The notes under the pieces: generated by a model | What the model saw: the letters and a program-made list of their open reading frames with translations, nothing else | The model's database searches: none | What the model was told of the DNA's origin: nothing | Position numbers and translations under genes: made by a program | NCBI GenBank assembly: GCA_016716765.1 | Contig: JADJVA010000025.1 | Coordinates: 620,001 to 684,000, forward strand | From: Bdellovibrionales bacterium | GTDB taxonomy: Bacteria; Bdellovibrionota; Bdellovibrionia; Bdellovibrionales; UBA1609 | Direction of reading: 5' to 3' | Length of the DNA stretch: 64,000 nt | Shown here: piece after piece, positions 1-11,228 of the stretch | How positions within the stretch are numbered: position 1 is the stretch's first letter | Layout: the number at the start of each line of letters is the position of its first letter

Positions 1-261
1 AAAGCCATTCTGGGGAGTGTCAAGGAAGGGAGAGCCTATGAGAGGTGGGATCAGGTTCGGAACTTGCGAACTCCGACCCTCTGGATTCGAGGGAGTCAGA
101 GCGAGGACCTTTCCAGAGGGACCTTCCAACGTGTATTGGAAAGCAGTTCTTTTATCAGAGGGGTGGAAATAGTTGGAGCAGGACATTGGGTTCATTTTGA
201 CCAACCAGCTCTGTTTATTCAGGCTCTCAAGGATTTTTTTATTCAAGATAAATCCACTTGA
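1..261 (+). CDS. alpha/beta-hydrolase family protein, C-terminal part
   Basis: The gene enters from the left edge; 86 codons are visible in frame 1 up to a TGA. 'TPTLWIRGSQSED' resembles the strand and loop carrying the catalytic acid in alpha/beta hydrolases, and 'GAGHWVHFDQP' resembles the loop carrying the catalytic histidine, followed by the usual final helix ('LFIQALKDFF'). The nucleophile region lies outside the window, so the substrate cannot be named. The family call rests on these two late motifs only. About 90 bases without a gene separate it from the helicase gene downstream. Confidence 0.6.
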   Translation, partial: KAILGSVKEGRAYERWDQVRNLRTPTLWIRGSQSEDLSRGTFQRVLESSSFIRGVEIVGAGHWVHFDQPALFIQALKDFFIQDKST

Positions 262-354
262 ATATGCCATGTGCTTTGACAAATACCATGACCTTCGTAT
301 ACTAGTGCCACATAAACATTGACGATATGAGTCAGAGACGAGGAAGTCCTGTTA

Positions 355-2400
<2,046 letters not shown>

Positions 2401-2603
2401 TTTCGTGGGATTCTCTATTTGTGACATAGCGACTATCCCATGCTCAAGTGGATAGAGTCTGTTCGCACTTTTCGGACACTGATATATCATATGATCACAA
2501 GATAAACAGAGCCGAATATCCAAGACCCCGCATCCATACAGAGTGCCACTTCATATATAAAATGGGAATATTGGTCCTTTTTTTGCAACCTTAAAGGGTC
2601 AAT

Positions 2604-3593
2604 ATGGGACATTTAGGATTTCTGTCAAAATGGGTTCGATTTTGTGCATTAGGGGTAAGTATTGCATTCGTTACCATCCTAGTCGGAAATGGTTGTGGCT
2701 CAGGATTTAACTCAAAGATGTTTGGCGAGAAAATTAAAAATGACCGCAAAATTCAATGTGAAGATCGAAATGGCGAAGTTTCCTTATACGAAATGGCATC
2801 ACTGACGCCCTATCAGTACGCATATACTCTTGAGGATCTTTTATCACGATCTCTTTCTGAGACTGAGTTGAATGAAATATTTCAAGCAGCTTCAAAGGCA
2901 CCTCTTCCTACAGCTGAAAATGGTTTCGATAGCCATACTAAAGTATCCATCTCTGCTGACTTCGTTGAGTCTAAAATGGAGATCGCAAAAATTTTTTCAA
3001 GAATCCTGACGTTGCAAATAACTCGTGATTGCCTTGATGTGAATTGTGCAAAAGCAGCTTTGGACAAATTTCTTGAAAGAGCTCTTAATAAGATTTACTC
3101 TGAATCGCAGATTGCCTCAGTTAAAGTAAAATTGCTCGGTGTATTCTCGAGCTCAATTCTGCGCGATGCCGATATCAAACAGGCTACCGAAGACGCGCTT
3201 TGGGCTCTTTTTTCAGGCTTGAGTTTTCATATTAAGTTTCTCAATAATGATTCTCAGAACATCATGACCTCTCTAGAATTGGGAAAGAAACTCAGTTATT
3301 TTCTCTTGTCTTCTCTTCCGGATGATTTATTGGCCAAAGACATTCAGTCCGGGCGTATTCAAGATTCTGGGGTTCGAATTCAGCATGTGAGAAGAATACT
3401 GTCTAATCCCAATTATCTCAGGCGATTTAGTTTTCAATTTCTCTCGCAGTTTTTGGGATTCAAAGGAACTTATCAGGCGTCAAACGAAAGCAAATTCAAT
3501 GATATAACTAAAAGGGATATCTATGATTCAGAAGTATTATTTTTTGAACATGTCTTTTCAAATAATCTACCAATTGGAGCTCTGATAGAGTGA
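2604..3593 (+). CDS. DUF1592-family exported protein, N-terminal part (ends at in-frame TGA)
   Basis: First part of a large exported protein of the planctomycete/myxobacterial cytochrome-associated type (DUF1587-DUF1595-DUF1592-DUF1588-DUF1585). The N-terminus has a hydrophobic segment ending 'VGNGC', a weak lipobox. 'SLTPYQYAYTLEDLL' fits DUF1587, 'CAKAALDKFLERAL' fits DUF1595 and 'KLSYFLLSSLPDDLL' fits DUF1592. The frame stops at TGA 3591-3593, but the same frame then stays open to 4268 and supplies the missing DUF1588 and DUF1585 domains. The gene is therefore one unit with a single nonsense codon. It may be a pseudogene, a sequencing error or, less likely, read-through. Function unknown; probably an envelope redox protein. 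Confidence 0.75.
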   Translation: MGHLGFLSKWVRFCALGVSIAFVTILVGNGCGSGFNSKMFGEKIKNDRKIQCEDRNGEVSLYEMASLTPYQYAYTLEDLLSRSLSETELNEIFQAASKAPLPTAENGFDSHTKVSISADFVESKMEIAKIFSRILTLQITRDCLDVNCAKAALDKFLERALNKIYSESQIASVKVKLLGVFSSSILRDADIKQATEDALWALFSGLSFHIKFLNNDSQNIMTSLELGKKLSYFLLSSLPDDLLAKDIQSGRIQDSGVRIQHVRRILSNPNYLRRFSFQFLSQFLGFKGTYQASNESKFNDITKRDIYDSEVLFFEHVFSNNLPIGALIE

Positions 3594-4268
3594 GGAGTCG
3601 TATTTGCCAATGATTCTATTGCCGACAAATTTAATCTATCAGGGACGAGAGGTCAGACGCTTGTACCGGTCCAATCAAACGAATACACAGGGCTATTGAC
3701 CCATCCTCTTATTTTTATGAAAACATTCAAAGAGAGTGAAAAAAAGCTCTACGTTGGTCGTGGATCATTAATTCAGCAGCGATTTATATGTCAAAAACTT
3801 CCAAACATATCTCAGTCCACGATCGAACAAATCGAGAAAATCGAGCAGGAGCTCAAAGATAAGGGCATTGGATCAGTCCGGGGCATGATTGAGTATCACC
3901 GCTCAAATCCTGCTTGTTTGAGCTGTCATCAGTATATAGACGGATTTGGGATTGCGTTGGAGAAATACAACGGCTTTGGGGGCTTTCGCGAGCATTATTC
4001 TGACGGCAATGCTGTTGATGCGAGCGGTGAACTCCTTGGGCAAACTTATGTTGATCACCGTGGGATGATGCAAATATTGCGAAATTCACTTGAGTTCAAA
4101 AGTTGCTTCGTTAGACAGGTTAATTCTTTCGCTAGTCAGATGGATTTTTATAAGAGCAGTAATTGTTTGGTCGCTGATGTGGTGGCTGGTGCGAGCGAAG
4201 AGATGCCCTTGAGAAATCTCATCGAGTCGCTTGTGTCTTCTCCACAGTTTGCAATGAAAAAACAATAA
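3594..4268 (+). CDS. DUF1592-family protein, C-terminal part (DUF1588/DUF1585, haem-type CxxCH)
   Basis: In-frame continuation of the preceding gene after its TGA. The codons just after the stop read 'VFANDSIADKFNLSG', which resembles the end of DUF1592 and shows that coding continues without a shift. DUF1588 then follows with 'CLSCH', a c-type haem-like CxxCH, in the context 'DGFGIALEKYNGFGGFRE', and DUF1585 closes the protein ('LRNLIESLVSSPQFAMKK'). The first plausible restart is TTG 3696. If the stop is real, this half would lack a signal peptide and could not be exported alone. The DUF1552 gene begins about 23 bases downstream, the usual partner of this family. Confidence 0.7.
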   Translation, partial: GVVFANDSIADKFNLSGTRGQTLVPVQSNEYTGLLTHPLIFMKTFKESEKKLYVGRGSLIQQRFICQKLPNISQSTIEQIEKIEQELKDKGIGSVRGMIEYHRSNPACLSCHQYIDGFGIALEKYNGFGGFREHYSDGNAVDASGELLGQTYVDHRGMMQILRNSLEFKSCFVRQVNSFASQMDFYKSSNCLVADVVAGASEEMPLRNLIESLVSSPQFAMKKQ

Positions 4269-4291
4269 TTGATATCGAGGGAGTGGACCTG

Positions 4292-5659
4292 ATGAATAAG
4301 ATGGGCAGAAGAACTTTCATAAGGGGTATTGGTGCGACGCTGTGGCTTCCTTATTTGGAGTCGATTTCAGTCCTAGGTTCAACAGCTGCATATGGTCAAT
4401 CTCTTGGAATGAGAAAGAGATTTGTTGCTATGGCTTGGCCGCAAGGAGCCGCAGGAGATAAGGGAAGCAAAGGCAATTGGCACTTCGATGTGGGTGGCTA
4501 CCTGAGAACTCTTTCTGATATTCGTTCTAATCTGATTATCCCTCGAGGTTTTGGTGGCGGAGATGTTGCCGGAGGATACGATGGTTCAGATACAACACAT
4601 GGAAATGGATATTCTATGTTGACCACTGGCTATTCTATCCGGAATAAACAGCTTCTTCTCAGCGCGCCACAAAATGCCAGGTCAATAGATCAATTGATAG
4701 CTGATAAAGTCAGGGCAGATAATTCTGGTGTTCCACTGCATTCTTTGGTTACCGGAGTCACTCTCGAAGACGGAGGTCTGGGCTTTGTGCATGGAGACAG
4801 TGGGAAAACGATTAGCTGGGCAAGTTCTACGAAACCTATTCTTCCTATAGTGAATATGAGGGCTATGTTTGATAAGATCTTCATCATCAGTAGCGAAGCA
4901 GCGGCTAACAGCCAGAAAGAAGTCGCTCGTAAAAAAAGCGTGTTGGATTTTGTAAAAAGTGATTTAAGTACGATCAAAGCGTCCGTAAATGCAGGTGACT
5001 CTATAAAACTTGATGAGTACCTTACGCAGATTCGTGAAATTGAAAAGTATATTGATAGCAACGTTGCAAAAACCTGTAGCGCACTTGGCAGCTTTGGGTC
5101 TGTCACGGCCAACTTGGCTGATATAAATAGTTGCAATATGTTTTTACGAAAATCTATAGATCTACATGTTATCGCGCATCAATGTGATTTGGTTCGAACC
5201 AGTACGATTACAATGGACACATCAGTCAGTAATATTGGAAGAGGAGATGCCGATTCTTATCATGTTCACACTGGTGCAGAGTGCGATAATAGATATCACA
5301 GCATTATACAAGGCCACGTCGATACGATTGGCTATGCTATTCGAAAATTCAAAGAAGCAGGCCTTCTCGATGAAACGATCATTTATGCGGGGAGTGACTG
5401 TGCTTTGGGGCACGTCAACGTCAATACTCCCATTTTGATTGCCGGTAGAGGGGCTGGGTTTAAGTGGGGACAGGAAGTGGGCAGCGTGAACTCTCTTCGG
5501 CCGATTTCGGATCTTTTGATCGATATGCTCAAAGCATACGGAATTAATAATCCCAACACGGGAAATGTTATCTCCTGGGATACGGTTAAGGTGGGCTATC
5601 CCTATCCTATCACTAGTGAAAAATCAACTCCATCAGGAAATTCGGGCATTCTTTCTTAG
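4292..5659 (+). CDS. DUF1552-family protein with Tat-type signal
   Basis: About 455 residues. The N-terminus 'MGRRTFIRGIGATLWLPYL' has the twin-arginine pattern and hydrophobic stretch of a Tat signal, so export in folded form is expected. The remainder fits the DUF1552 family, which usually sits next to DUF1592/DUF1588 genes in myxobacteria and planctomycetes, as here. ATG 4292 is chosen because GAGGGAG lies 8 bases upstream; GTG 4283 in the same frame is possible. The biochemical role of the pair is not established. The partner's CxxCH and this Tat signal together suggest a periplasmic redox or cofactor-containing complex, which is inference. Confidence 0.82.
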   Translation: MNKMGRRTFIRGIGATLWLPYLESISVLGSTAAYGQSLGMRKRFVAMAWPQGAAGDKGSKGNWHFDVGGYLRTLSDIRSNLIIPRGFGGGDVAGGYDGSDTTHGNGYSMLTTGYSIRNKQLLLSAPQNARSIDQLIADKVRADNSGVPLHSLVTGVTLEDGGLGFVHGDSGKTISWASSTKPILPIVNMRAMFDKIFIISSEAAANSQKEVARKKSVLDFVKSDLSTIKASVNAGDSIKLDEYLTQIREIEKYIDSNVAKTCSALGSFGSVTANLADINSCNMFLRKSIDLHVIAHQCDLVRTSTITMDTSVSNIGRGDADSYHVHTGAECDNRYHSIIQGHVDTIGYAIRKFKEAGLLDETIIYAGSDCALGHVNVNTPILIAGRGAGFKWGQEVGSVNSLRPISDLLIDMLKAYGINNPNTGNVISWDTVKVGYPYPITSEKSTPSGNSGILS

Positions 5660-5698
5660 AATCGCCTTAAATATCGAAGGGTTCACAGACAAATCTTT

Positions 5699-6253
5699 CT
5701 AACTATCCCAGCGGAAGTTGGAAATTATTTCGTTGCAGGTTGAGAGTGCGCTCTTGAATGATTCGCGGTGGTCTCGACAGGTGAGAATCACTGCGGTCTT
5801 GTTTTTCAAAAAAACAACTTGTCTCAGTTGTCTGGAAGTTTGGCGATTGATCATGTCGAGCAAAAAAGCCCGTTGGCTGTTGATACGGATTGGTTTTGAA
5901 TTGAGAATATCAAAGCCGAAGCGTGGGTAGTCTTTCAACCATTGTTTGACATAATTTTTTAGTGACTGCTTGATTTGGAGGTCGTCGACGCGAATGGTAA
6001 GACCTGCTTGAACTCCCTTATGAGTCGTTTTGGAGCGGTAGAGAGCTGCAATGTTAGGATTATCAGGAGGGGAAGCAGAATGAATCCAATCTGTTTTTTC
6101 GGCATGGATCGAGAAGCCACGCTCAGAAATAAATTTTCCTATTTGGTTCGAAATAACAAAGGAGCTGGAAGTGACTGGGATGGGTGCCGCCAGAGCGGAA
6201 CGGCCTATCAAAAAACAAATTAAAAAAAGACATCTGCATCGCCATAGGCTCAT
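5699..6253 (-). CDS. exported hypothetical protein
   Basis: 184 residues with a clear signal peptide ('LFLICFLIGRSALAAP'). The mature part resembles in layout small PsbP/DcrB-like periplasmic proteins ('GFSIHAEKTDWIHSA' near the start and a late 'FLKNKTAVILTCRD' strand), but I cannot assign a family with confidence. It starts 15 bases after the stop of the PD40 lipoprotein and is probably the last gene of a mutY-PD40-this gene unit on the minus strand. Function unknown. Confidence 0.65.
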   Translation of the reverse strand: MSLWRCRCLFLICFLIGRSALAAPIPVTSSSFVISNQIGKFISERGFSIHAEKTDWIHSASPPDNPNIAALYRSKTTHKGVQAGLTIRVDDLQIKQSLKNYVKQWLKDYPRFGFDILNSKPIRINSQRAFLLDMINRQTSRQLRQVVFLKNKTAVILTCRDHRESFKSALSTCNEIISNFRWDS

Positions 6254-6268
6254 ATGCTGTAGGATAAA

Positions 6269-7438
6269 TCACTGACCTGAGGTTGGGCAAGTCGAGGGTG
6301 GACGAAAATCCATGAGATAAAGCTGTTTTGTTCCTGTCCTGGTGCTTGAAAAGACAATTGATTTGCCGTCAGGACTAAACGCGGGGAGGGAATCGTCTCC
6401 AAGGGAGTAGGTTAAGCGTTGTCTGCAAGATCCGTCCCCATTGATTGAATAAAGTTCAAAATTATTTTCATCTTCTGCGTTGGAGGAAAATACAATTTTT
6501 TGTCCGTCAGGATGCCACATGGGGGACAAATGGACTCCAGCTCCTTCCGTCAAAGCGAATTCTTCACCCTTCTGTATATCTAAGCTGATGAGTTGAGAAG
6601 ATTTCATGTCGGGGGCATATCTGACAAAGACAATCCTGTGACCTGAGGGGTGAAACTGCCCTTCCGCTTCAATAAAATTCTGCTTGGAAAGAGTCCGCAC
6701 CGATTTTCCATCGATACTCATAAGGTGGAGCTTGGCCTGACCACTGCGCAGAGATGTAAACAAAATGCTCGGGTGAGACGGGTGATAGCTGCCCTCAGAA
6801 TCATATTTTTTTGAGGTTGTAAGACGCTCAATCTGATTTCCAAAATTTGTACTTCGATAGATTTCAAGGGGAGCATTAAACAGGGGAATAAAAGAGCGAG
6901 AAGCCAAACTCGACTCCACTGTCTTGGTGGAGTGAGGGGAGCTCAGTTCAGACAAAGATTTTTGAATAAACACGGGGTCTTCTTTGATTTCATCCGTTGT
7001 GCTGGCGTAAAGAATGTATTTGCCAGACGAATCAAATCGAGGACTGGCGTTATCTCCATCATGAAAAGTGACGCGTCGTTGACGAGAGAGAGATAAGCTT
7101 AATTCATAAACCTGGCTCTGGGAATGACCGATTCGCTTTTTACTGAGAAAAATGATCTTTCTTCCGTCGGGCGAAAAAGATCCATTCCAACTCTCTCCTT
7201 CTGTCGTCAATTGCTGTGCGGACGAGGGCTGGTAGCTCGAAGGTGGTCGCGGTTGGCTCTGGTTTGTCTCTGACGGGGACAATTGACCAGAATTCGGAGG
7301 GATGACTTGCTGTGAATTTTTTTTTGGCAAGTTTTGGCAAGAAAACAAAATGAAGAAAGTAGAAAGTAAAAACCAAATTCCAGTCTGTTGATATAAGCGC
7401 AAAATTTTATCCCCGAATCTCACGATTTCATTTACCAA
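6269..7438 (-). CDS. TolB-like PD40 beta-propeller lipoprotein
   Basis: 389 residues. Signal with lipobox 'LFSC' near residue 34, a Ser/Pro/Gln-rich linker, then at least six WD40-like (PD40) blades: 'SFSPDGRKIIFLSKK', 'RFDSSGKYILYAST', 'SYHPSHPSILFTS', 'QFHPSGHRIVFVR', 'MWHPDGQKIVFSSN' and 'AFSPDGKSIVFSSTRTG'. It resembles TolB but lacks the TolB N-terminal domain, so it is an envelope-bound propeller, probably a protein-interaction scaffold. The TTG start at 7438 overlaps the mutY stop by 7 bases (TTGGTAA), consistent with coupled translation. A later start nearer the signal peptide is possible. Confidence 0.85.
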   Translation of the reverse strand: MVNEIVRFGDKILRLYQQTGIWFLLSTFFILFSCQNLPKKNSQQVIPPNSGQLSPSETNQSQPRPPSSYQPSSAQQLTTEGESWNGSFSPDGRKIIFLSKKRIGHSQSQVYELSLSLSRQRRVTFHDGDNASPRFDSSGKYILYASTTDEIKEDPVFIQKSLSELSSPHSTKTVESSLASRSFIPLFNAPLEIYRSTNFGNQIERLTTSKKYDSEGSYHPSHPSILFTSLRSGQAKLHLMSIDGKSVRTLSKQNFIEAEGQFHPSGHRIVFVRYAPDMKSSQLISLDIQKGEEFALTEGAGVHLSPMWHPDGQKIVFSSNAEDENNFELYSINGDGSCRQRLTYSLGDDSLPAFSPDGKSIVFSSTRTGTKQLYLMDFRPPSTCPTSGQ

Positions 7439-8466
7439 TCTTTATCGGACGCATCGAGCGTTTTTTTAATTAAAGAAGAAGGATTCCATTCGGCTAGCTT
7501 TTGAATTGAGACCCATTCTCCATCTGAAGGTCTTGCCATTCCCTTTTGCAATCGAGGTAAGACAAAGATATCGTGGTGGGTGATGCTGTGTCGGAACATG
7601 AAGCGCTCTGGTTTGCTATTACGCTTTTTGGCTGGTCCGGGAAAGATCCATTGATTTTTTAAAAATGGGAGCTGTCCTTGGTTGATGACCATTTGTACTT
7701 TCTCGTTGGAAACCCAAAGTTTCGGTTGCCAGTACCAAATTTCGCGGGAGCGCTGCGGTCTCTTTCGAGGAAATTTGAGTTGGGTCTCGGATTTGAATGA
7801 CTTGCACCCGGAAATCAGAGGACAAACGCGGCAAAAGGTCTGGCTTGGGGTGCAGATTGCAGATCCGAGGTCCATTAGCGCTTGGTTCATGTCTCCTGGT
7901 GGATGATCCAAAACGACTTTATCAGCCCAGGCCTGGTATTTCTTTCGATCTTGCAGTTTCCACCATTCAAGGTCGGCCGCATGAAATCTGCTGAGGACCC
8001 GAATGACGTTGCCATCTACGACTCCCACAGGTTCGCCAAAAGCGATACTACTCACAGCCCGCGCAGTGTATGGTCCAAATCCGGGAAGTTTGAGCAATTC
8101 TTGATGAGTTTTTGGAAATCGCCCGAGTTCGACGAGAGTCTGGGCAGCTTGGTGCAAGTTGCGCGCGCGCGAGTAGTAGCCTAGGCCAGCCCAAGCAGCG
8201 AGCACTTCAGTTTGTGACGCTCTGGCTAGGAATTCTATGCTGGGAAACAATGTCAGAAATTTCTCATAGTAGGGCAAAACAGCTTCAACGGTCGTTTGCT
8301 GCAGCATGGTTTCGCTGAGCCAGATAAGATAAGGGTCAGACGTCTTCCTCCAGGGGAGAGGACGATGGTTCTTCTGATACCAAGTCCAAAGAGAGTGACG
8401 ATTCCTTTTATCCAATGAAATATTGCCCTGTGTTTCAATCTGTTGTGCAAGTGTTCTTGCTGTCAT
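7432..8466 (-). CDS. mutY: A/G-specific adenine DNA glycosylase
   Basis: Removes adenine mispaired with 8-oxoguanine or guanine in base-excision repair. Visible features: 'SETMLQQTTV' with the catalytic Glu, the helix-hairpin-helix 'LLKLPGFGPYTARAVSS', 'VVDGNVIRVLSRF' with the catalytic Asp, the iron-sulphur loop 'CTPSQTFCRVCPLISGC' (C-x6-C-x2-C-x5-C) and a C-terminal NUDIX-like 8-oxoG recognition domain. ATG 8466 ('MTARTLAQQ') is preferred: 344 residues is a normal length, and the upstream ATG 8544 would overlap the divergent gene. No good ribosome site is visible, so the start is moderately uncertain. Confidence 0.93.
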   Translation of the reverse strand: MTARTLAQQIETQGNISLDKRNRHSLWTWYQKNHRPLPWRKTSDPYLIWLSETMLQQTTVEAVLPYYEKFLTLFPSIEFLARASQTEVLAAWAGLGYYSRARNLHQAAQTLVELGRFPKTHQELLKLPGFGPYTARAVSSIAFGEPVGVVDGNVIRVLSRFHAADLEWWKLQDRKKYQAWADKVVLDHPPGDMNQALMDLGSAICTPSQTFCRVCPLISGCKSFKSETQLKFPRKRPQRSREIWYWQPKLWVSNEKVQMVINQGQLPFLKNQWIFPGPAKKRNSKPERFMFRHSITHHDIFVLPRLQKGMARPSDGEWVSIQKLAEWNPSSLIKKTLDASDKDW

Positions 8467-8538
8467 ACGATAGCTTTTGGAATTATTCAAAGGTCTCCGT
8501 GATTTGGCAAACGAACTTAATTGTGGGAAAATGAAAAA

Positions 8539-9057
8539 ATGCATTTTCTTAAGAGAATTTTGATTTTTCTTGCTTTCGTGTTATTGATTCGGGGGCTCGC
8601 GGCAAAAGAAACTGATAAACACGGGGCCAAATGTAGCACGCGGGCTTTGTCGCGCCTTAATTGTGACCTCTCAAAGGGGACATATAAAGTTTCACTCACA
8701 TTTGATCGCATTACGATTTCTAATGGGGTTTGGAAAAGCGTCCTAGATCTTCCCATCAAGGAGCCGGGAACTCGTTGGGAGAGGGTTGAGCTTCGTGAGT
8801 TGGGGGGGCATTGGTTAGTCGAATTTGAATTTTTGACTTCTGCCAAAGGTGAAGCCGAGATTCAAGATTTGGTTTGGATTGTCTATGAACTAAATGGAGT
8901 TGAATGGACCGGAAGGATTCGTGAGGTTGTGCAAAAGCGAAGGCCAAAATTGGAAAAGCAGAATATGCAAAATGATAACAGGGAATCATTTGGACTCGGA
9001 AAAACAAAAGATGGTTCCATCGAGTGGTGGGTAGGTCGCCAAAGGGGAGTATTTTAG
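8539..9057 (+). CDS. exported hypothetical protein
   Basis: About 172 residues with a signal peptide ('MHFLKRILIFLAFVLLIRGLAA') followed by a Cys-containing, beta-rich mature part ('CSTRALSRLNCDL', 'WLVEFEFLTSAKGEAEI'). No family recognised. ATG 8539 is chosen for the signal peptide; TTG 8521 in the same frame is weaker. It ends 2 bases before the agmatinase start and is likely cotranscribed with it, without implying a shared function. Confidence 0.6.
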   Translation: MHFLKRILIFLAFVLLIRGLAAKETDKHGAKCSTRALSRLNCDLSKGTYKVSLTFDRITISNGVWKSVLDLPIKEPGTRWERVELRELGGHWLVEFEFLTSAKGEAEIQDLVWIVYELNGVEWTGRIREVVQKRRPKLEKQNMQNDNRESFGLGKTKDGSIEWWVGRQRGVF

Positions 9058-9059
9058 CT

Positions 9060-9995
9060 ATGGATTTTAAACCGATGAGTGGACGGGAACAACCACGATT
9101 CTCTGGAATTAAGACGTTTTTTAGGTTGCCAGTTGTTTCTCCTTCCGAAGATTTTGATGTGGCGATGGTGGGAGTTCCATATGACGGCGGCGTGTCATAT
9201 AGGCCAGGAAGTCGATTTGCTCCAGCGCGCATTCGGGAGGCGTCCTCATTGGGAAGGGGATTTAATTGGTCTCGGTCGCTCAATGTGTTTGATCGACTGC
9301 GCGTTGCTGATGTCGGAGATTGCCCAACCGTGCCCATCGACCAAAAGCAGACCTATCATAAAATTGAAGATTATTTCAGGTCGTTGGTAGGAGGGAATAA
9401 GCGATTTATTGCGGTTGGAGGGGATCATTCAATCACATTGCCTCTACTTAGAGTTGTGCGAAGGAGTGCGGGTGAAAAGATAGCTCTGATTCATTTTGAT
9501 GCTCACTTGGATACTTATCCCGCAGCCTGGGATTGCGAGTACCACCATGGCTCTTTTCTCCGTCACGCTATCGAAGAGGGTCTCATCGATGTGAGCAAAT
9601 CTTTGCATTTAGGAATTCGAGGCCCATTGGCCGGCGAAAGTGATCTTGGTTTTGTAACAAAGCATAAGATGAATATTGTCACTGTGGACGATATAAGGGG
9701 AGTGTCTCTCGATACCTTTTTGGGTCGGCTTCCAGTATTTGACTCATCTCCGACTTATATCAGTTTCGATATTGACTGTTTAGATCCTGCTTATGCCCCG
9801 GGGACAGGGACACCAGTGGTGGGTGGGCTGACTACGTATGAAACTCAGCGCATACTTCGGGCGCTAAAAATAAAAAGGCTTGTTGGGGCAGATTTAGTTG
9901 AAGTATCTCCGCAATACGATAGTTCTGAAATCACGTCCCTGGCTGGCGTGGACGTACTCTTTGAATGTCTTTGCTTGATGGCTGATCAGACCTAA
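9060..9995 (+). CDS. speB: agmatinase / ureohydrolase-family enzyme
   Basis: Binuclear manganese hydrolase that splits a guanidino compound to urea and an amine, most likely agmatine to putrescine. The metal-ligand motifs of the arginase/agmatinase family are all visible: 'GGDHSIT', 'HFDAHLDTY' and 'SFDIDCLDPAYAPGTGTP'. ATG 9060 is preferred over GTG 9024 because it follows AAGGGGAG and falls just after the upstream stop. The 311-residue length fits SpeB. Guanidinobutyrase or formiminoglutamase activity cannot be excluded from motifs alone. It lies far from the arginine biosynthesis cluster at 49-56 kb. Confidence 0.85.
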   Translation: MDFKPMSGREQPRFSGIKTFFRLPVVSPSEDFDVAMVGVPYDGGVSYRPGSRFAPARIREASSLGRGFNWSRSLNVFDRLRVADVGDCPTVPIDQKQTYHKIEDYFRSLVGGNKRFIAVGGDHSITLPLLRVVRRSAGEKIALIHFDAHLDTYPAAWDCEYHHGSFLRHAIEEGLIDVSKSLHLGIRGPLAGESDLGFVTKHKMNIVTVDDIRGVSLDTFLGRLPVFDSSPTYISFDIDCLDPAYAPGTGTPVVGGLTTYETQRILRALKIKRLVGADLVEVSPQYDSSEITSLAGVDVLFECLCLMADQT

Positions 9996-10032
9996 TTCTG
10001 TTTGTGAATCCAAAGAATTTGATTTTTCATGA

Positions 10033-10722
10033 TCAATCCATCATCAAGCTGGTTCCAGGTTTTGGCAAAAACTCTTTGGCTTCTTTGGTTAGTGGCCGGG
10101 CCGTTTTGGGGTCTATTTTTGGTGCAGAATTTGTCACCAGGGATTTGAGCTCTAATGAATAGTTGTGTTTGAGCGACTTGCCCGATGAAATCATTTTTAC
10201 GATGCCAATTGGTTTAGCGCTTTCATGGGTCCAGAAATCAACTGTTTGATCGCGGTCGATGATCCGATAGTGAGTGGCTTCTAAAGTTCCGGCAGGCACT
10301 GTGATCTTCTCGATCCCAATTTTGGATTGGCGTAATTCATCGGCAGATTCAAACATGAACGTCGAGATTTGAGCGCCGTCAAAGCCTTTTAGATATTCAT
10401 CAGTCAATATGAATGGGTCTCCCCCAAGTTGAGGCATTAGAACATAGCCTTGTGACAAAGAGAGTTTTTTCCCGTTTGGTTGAACGTGAAAGCGTTGCCA
10501 CATCTCAATTCCAGTAAAGGACTGATCTTTGAAATAGAATTCAAGGGCAACATCTGACGAAGTACGACCGGCAACAGTTATTGCAATTTGGGCAACTCCT
10601 GACGACAGTTTAAGGTCAAAGAGTGATCCTGAGCCAATTTTCAAATCTGGGATTTCAAAGGCGCTAGCTGGTTTAGCCGATAATATAAAGAAAAGGAGCA
10701 GAAGGGCGCGTAGTAATTTCAT
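10033..10722 (-). CDS. exported protein, DUF3108-like
   Basis: 229 residues with a signal peptide ('LLRALLLLFFILSAKPASAF'). The late segment 'VPAGTLEATHYRI' followed by 'FWTHESAKPIGIVKM' resembles the layout of DUF3108-type periplasmic proteins, whose function is unknown. It follows the 98-residue coiled-coil protein by 10 bases on the same strand. The family suggestion is weak. Confidence 0.6.
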   Translation of the reverse strand: MKLLRALLLLFFILSAKPASAFEIPDLKIGSGSLFDLKLSSGVAQIAITVAGRTSSDVALEFYFKDQSFTGIEMWQRFHVQPNGKKLSLSQGYVLMPQLGGDPFILTDEYLKGFDGAQISTFMFESADELRQSKIGIEKITVPAGTLEATHYRIIDRDQTVDFWTHESAKPIGIVKMISSGKSLKHNYSLELKSLVTNSAPKIDPKTARPLTKEAKEFLPKPGTSLMMD

Positions 10723-10732
10723 GTGAAATTTT

Positions 10733-11029
10733 CTATTCCTTCATCATTTTATCAAGCGCAAGATTTCGCTCTTCCATGAGCTTTTTAGCTGCCTCAAGCT
10801 CCTTCATGAGGCGCTTGTATTCTTCGGGACTGATCTGTGCTTCCTGTTGTGTTCTGGAGTTCTGGATCGGTGACTCAGCCATTTCAGAAACAGGCTGGTT
10901 GCCTAAGTCAGATTTCTTAAGTTGGGCGCTGGCGGAGGTGTTCCAAAATGAGACAAGGCAAATAGCGAGCATTGCGGTGCTCTTGGTTTTTGTGTCTAAC
11001 TGCCAATAGAAAAATCGAACAAACTTCAT
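10733..11029 (-). CDS. small exported protein with coiled-coil C-terminus
   Basis: About 98 residues from ATG 11029. Signal peptide 'STAMLAICLVSFWNTSASA', then a Gln/Ser-rich spacer and a charged helix ('PEEYKRLMKELEAAKKL') that looks like a coiled coil. Longer in-frame starts exist upstream (to 11167), but the signal peptide favours this one. No good ribosome site is visible. Probably cotranscribed with the gene at 10033-10722. No family recognised. Confidence 0.5.
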   Translation of the reverse strand: MKFVRFFYWQLDTKTKSTAMLAICLVSFWNTSASAQLKKSDLGNQPVSEMAESPIQNSRTQQEAQISPEEYKRLMKELEAAKKLMEERNLALDKMMKE

Positions 11030-11228
11030 TGCGATCGTATTTATCATAATTAATTTGTCGGAAGAAACAGTCCATTTTTTGAGACTCATTATGAGACATC
11101 TGTCCAAAGTTTTTAGACAGCTGTTTGAAATCGAGTCAGTCATAATCATGTAACTTCCTGAATTCAAAGTGTTTCAATTTGGCTATCCTGTTGCATTTGG
11201 TAGCTAGGGGAACAGGGAGGGATTCATT

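Noticed and set aside
3591..3640. Selenocysteine insertion at the TGA of the DUF1592 gene.
   Set aside because: Only a weak CAAT/ATTG pairing follows the TGA; the family is not known to use selenocysteine at this place.
8756..9337. A 193-codon antisense frame over the agmatinase gene.
   Set aside because: The plus strand codes for a clear metal-dependent ureohydrolase here; the antisense product has no signal, domain or ribosome site.
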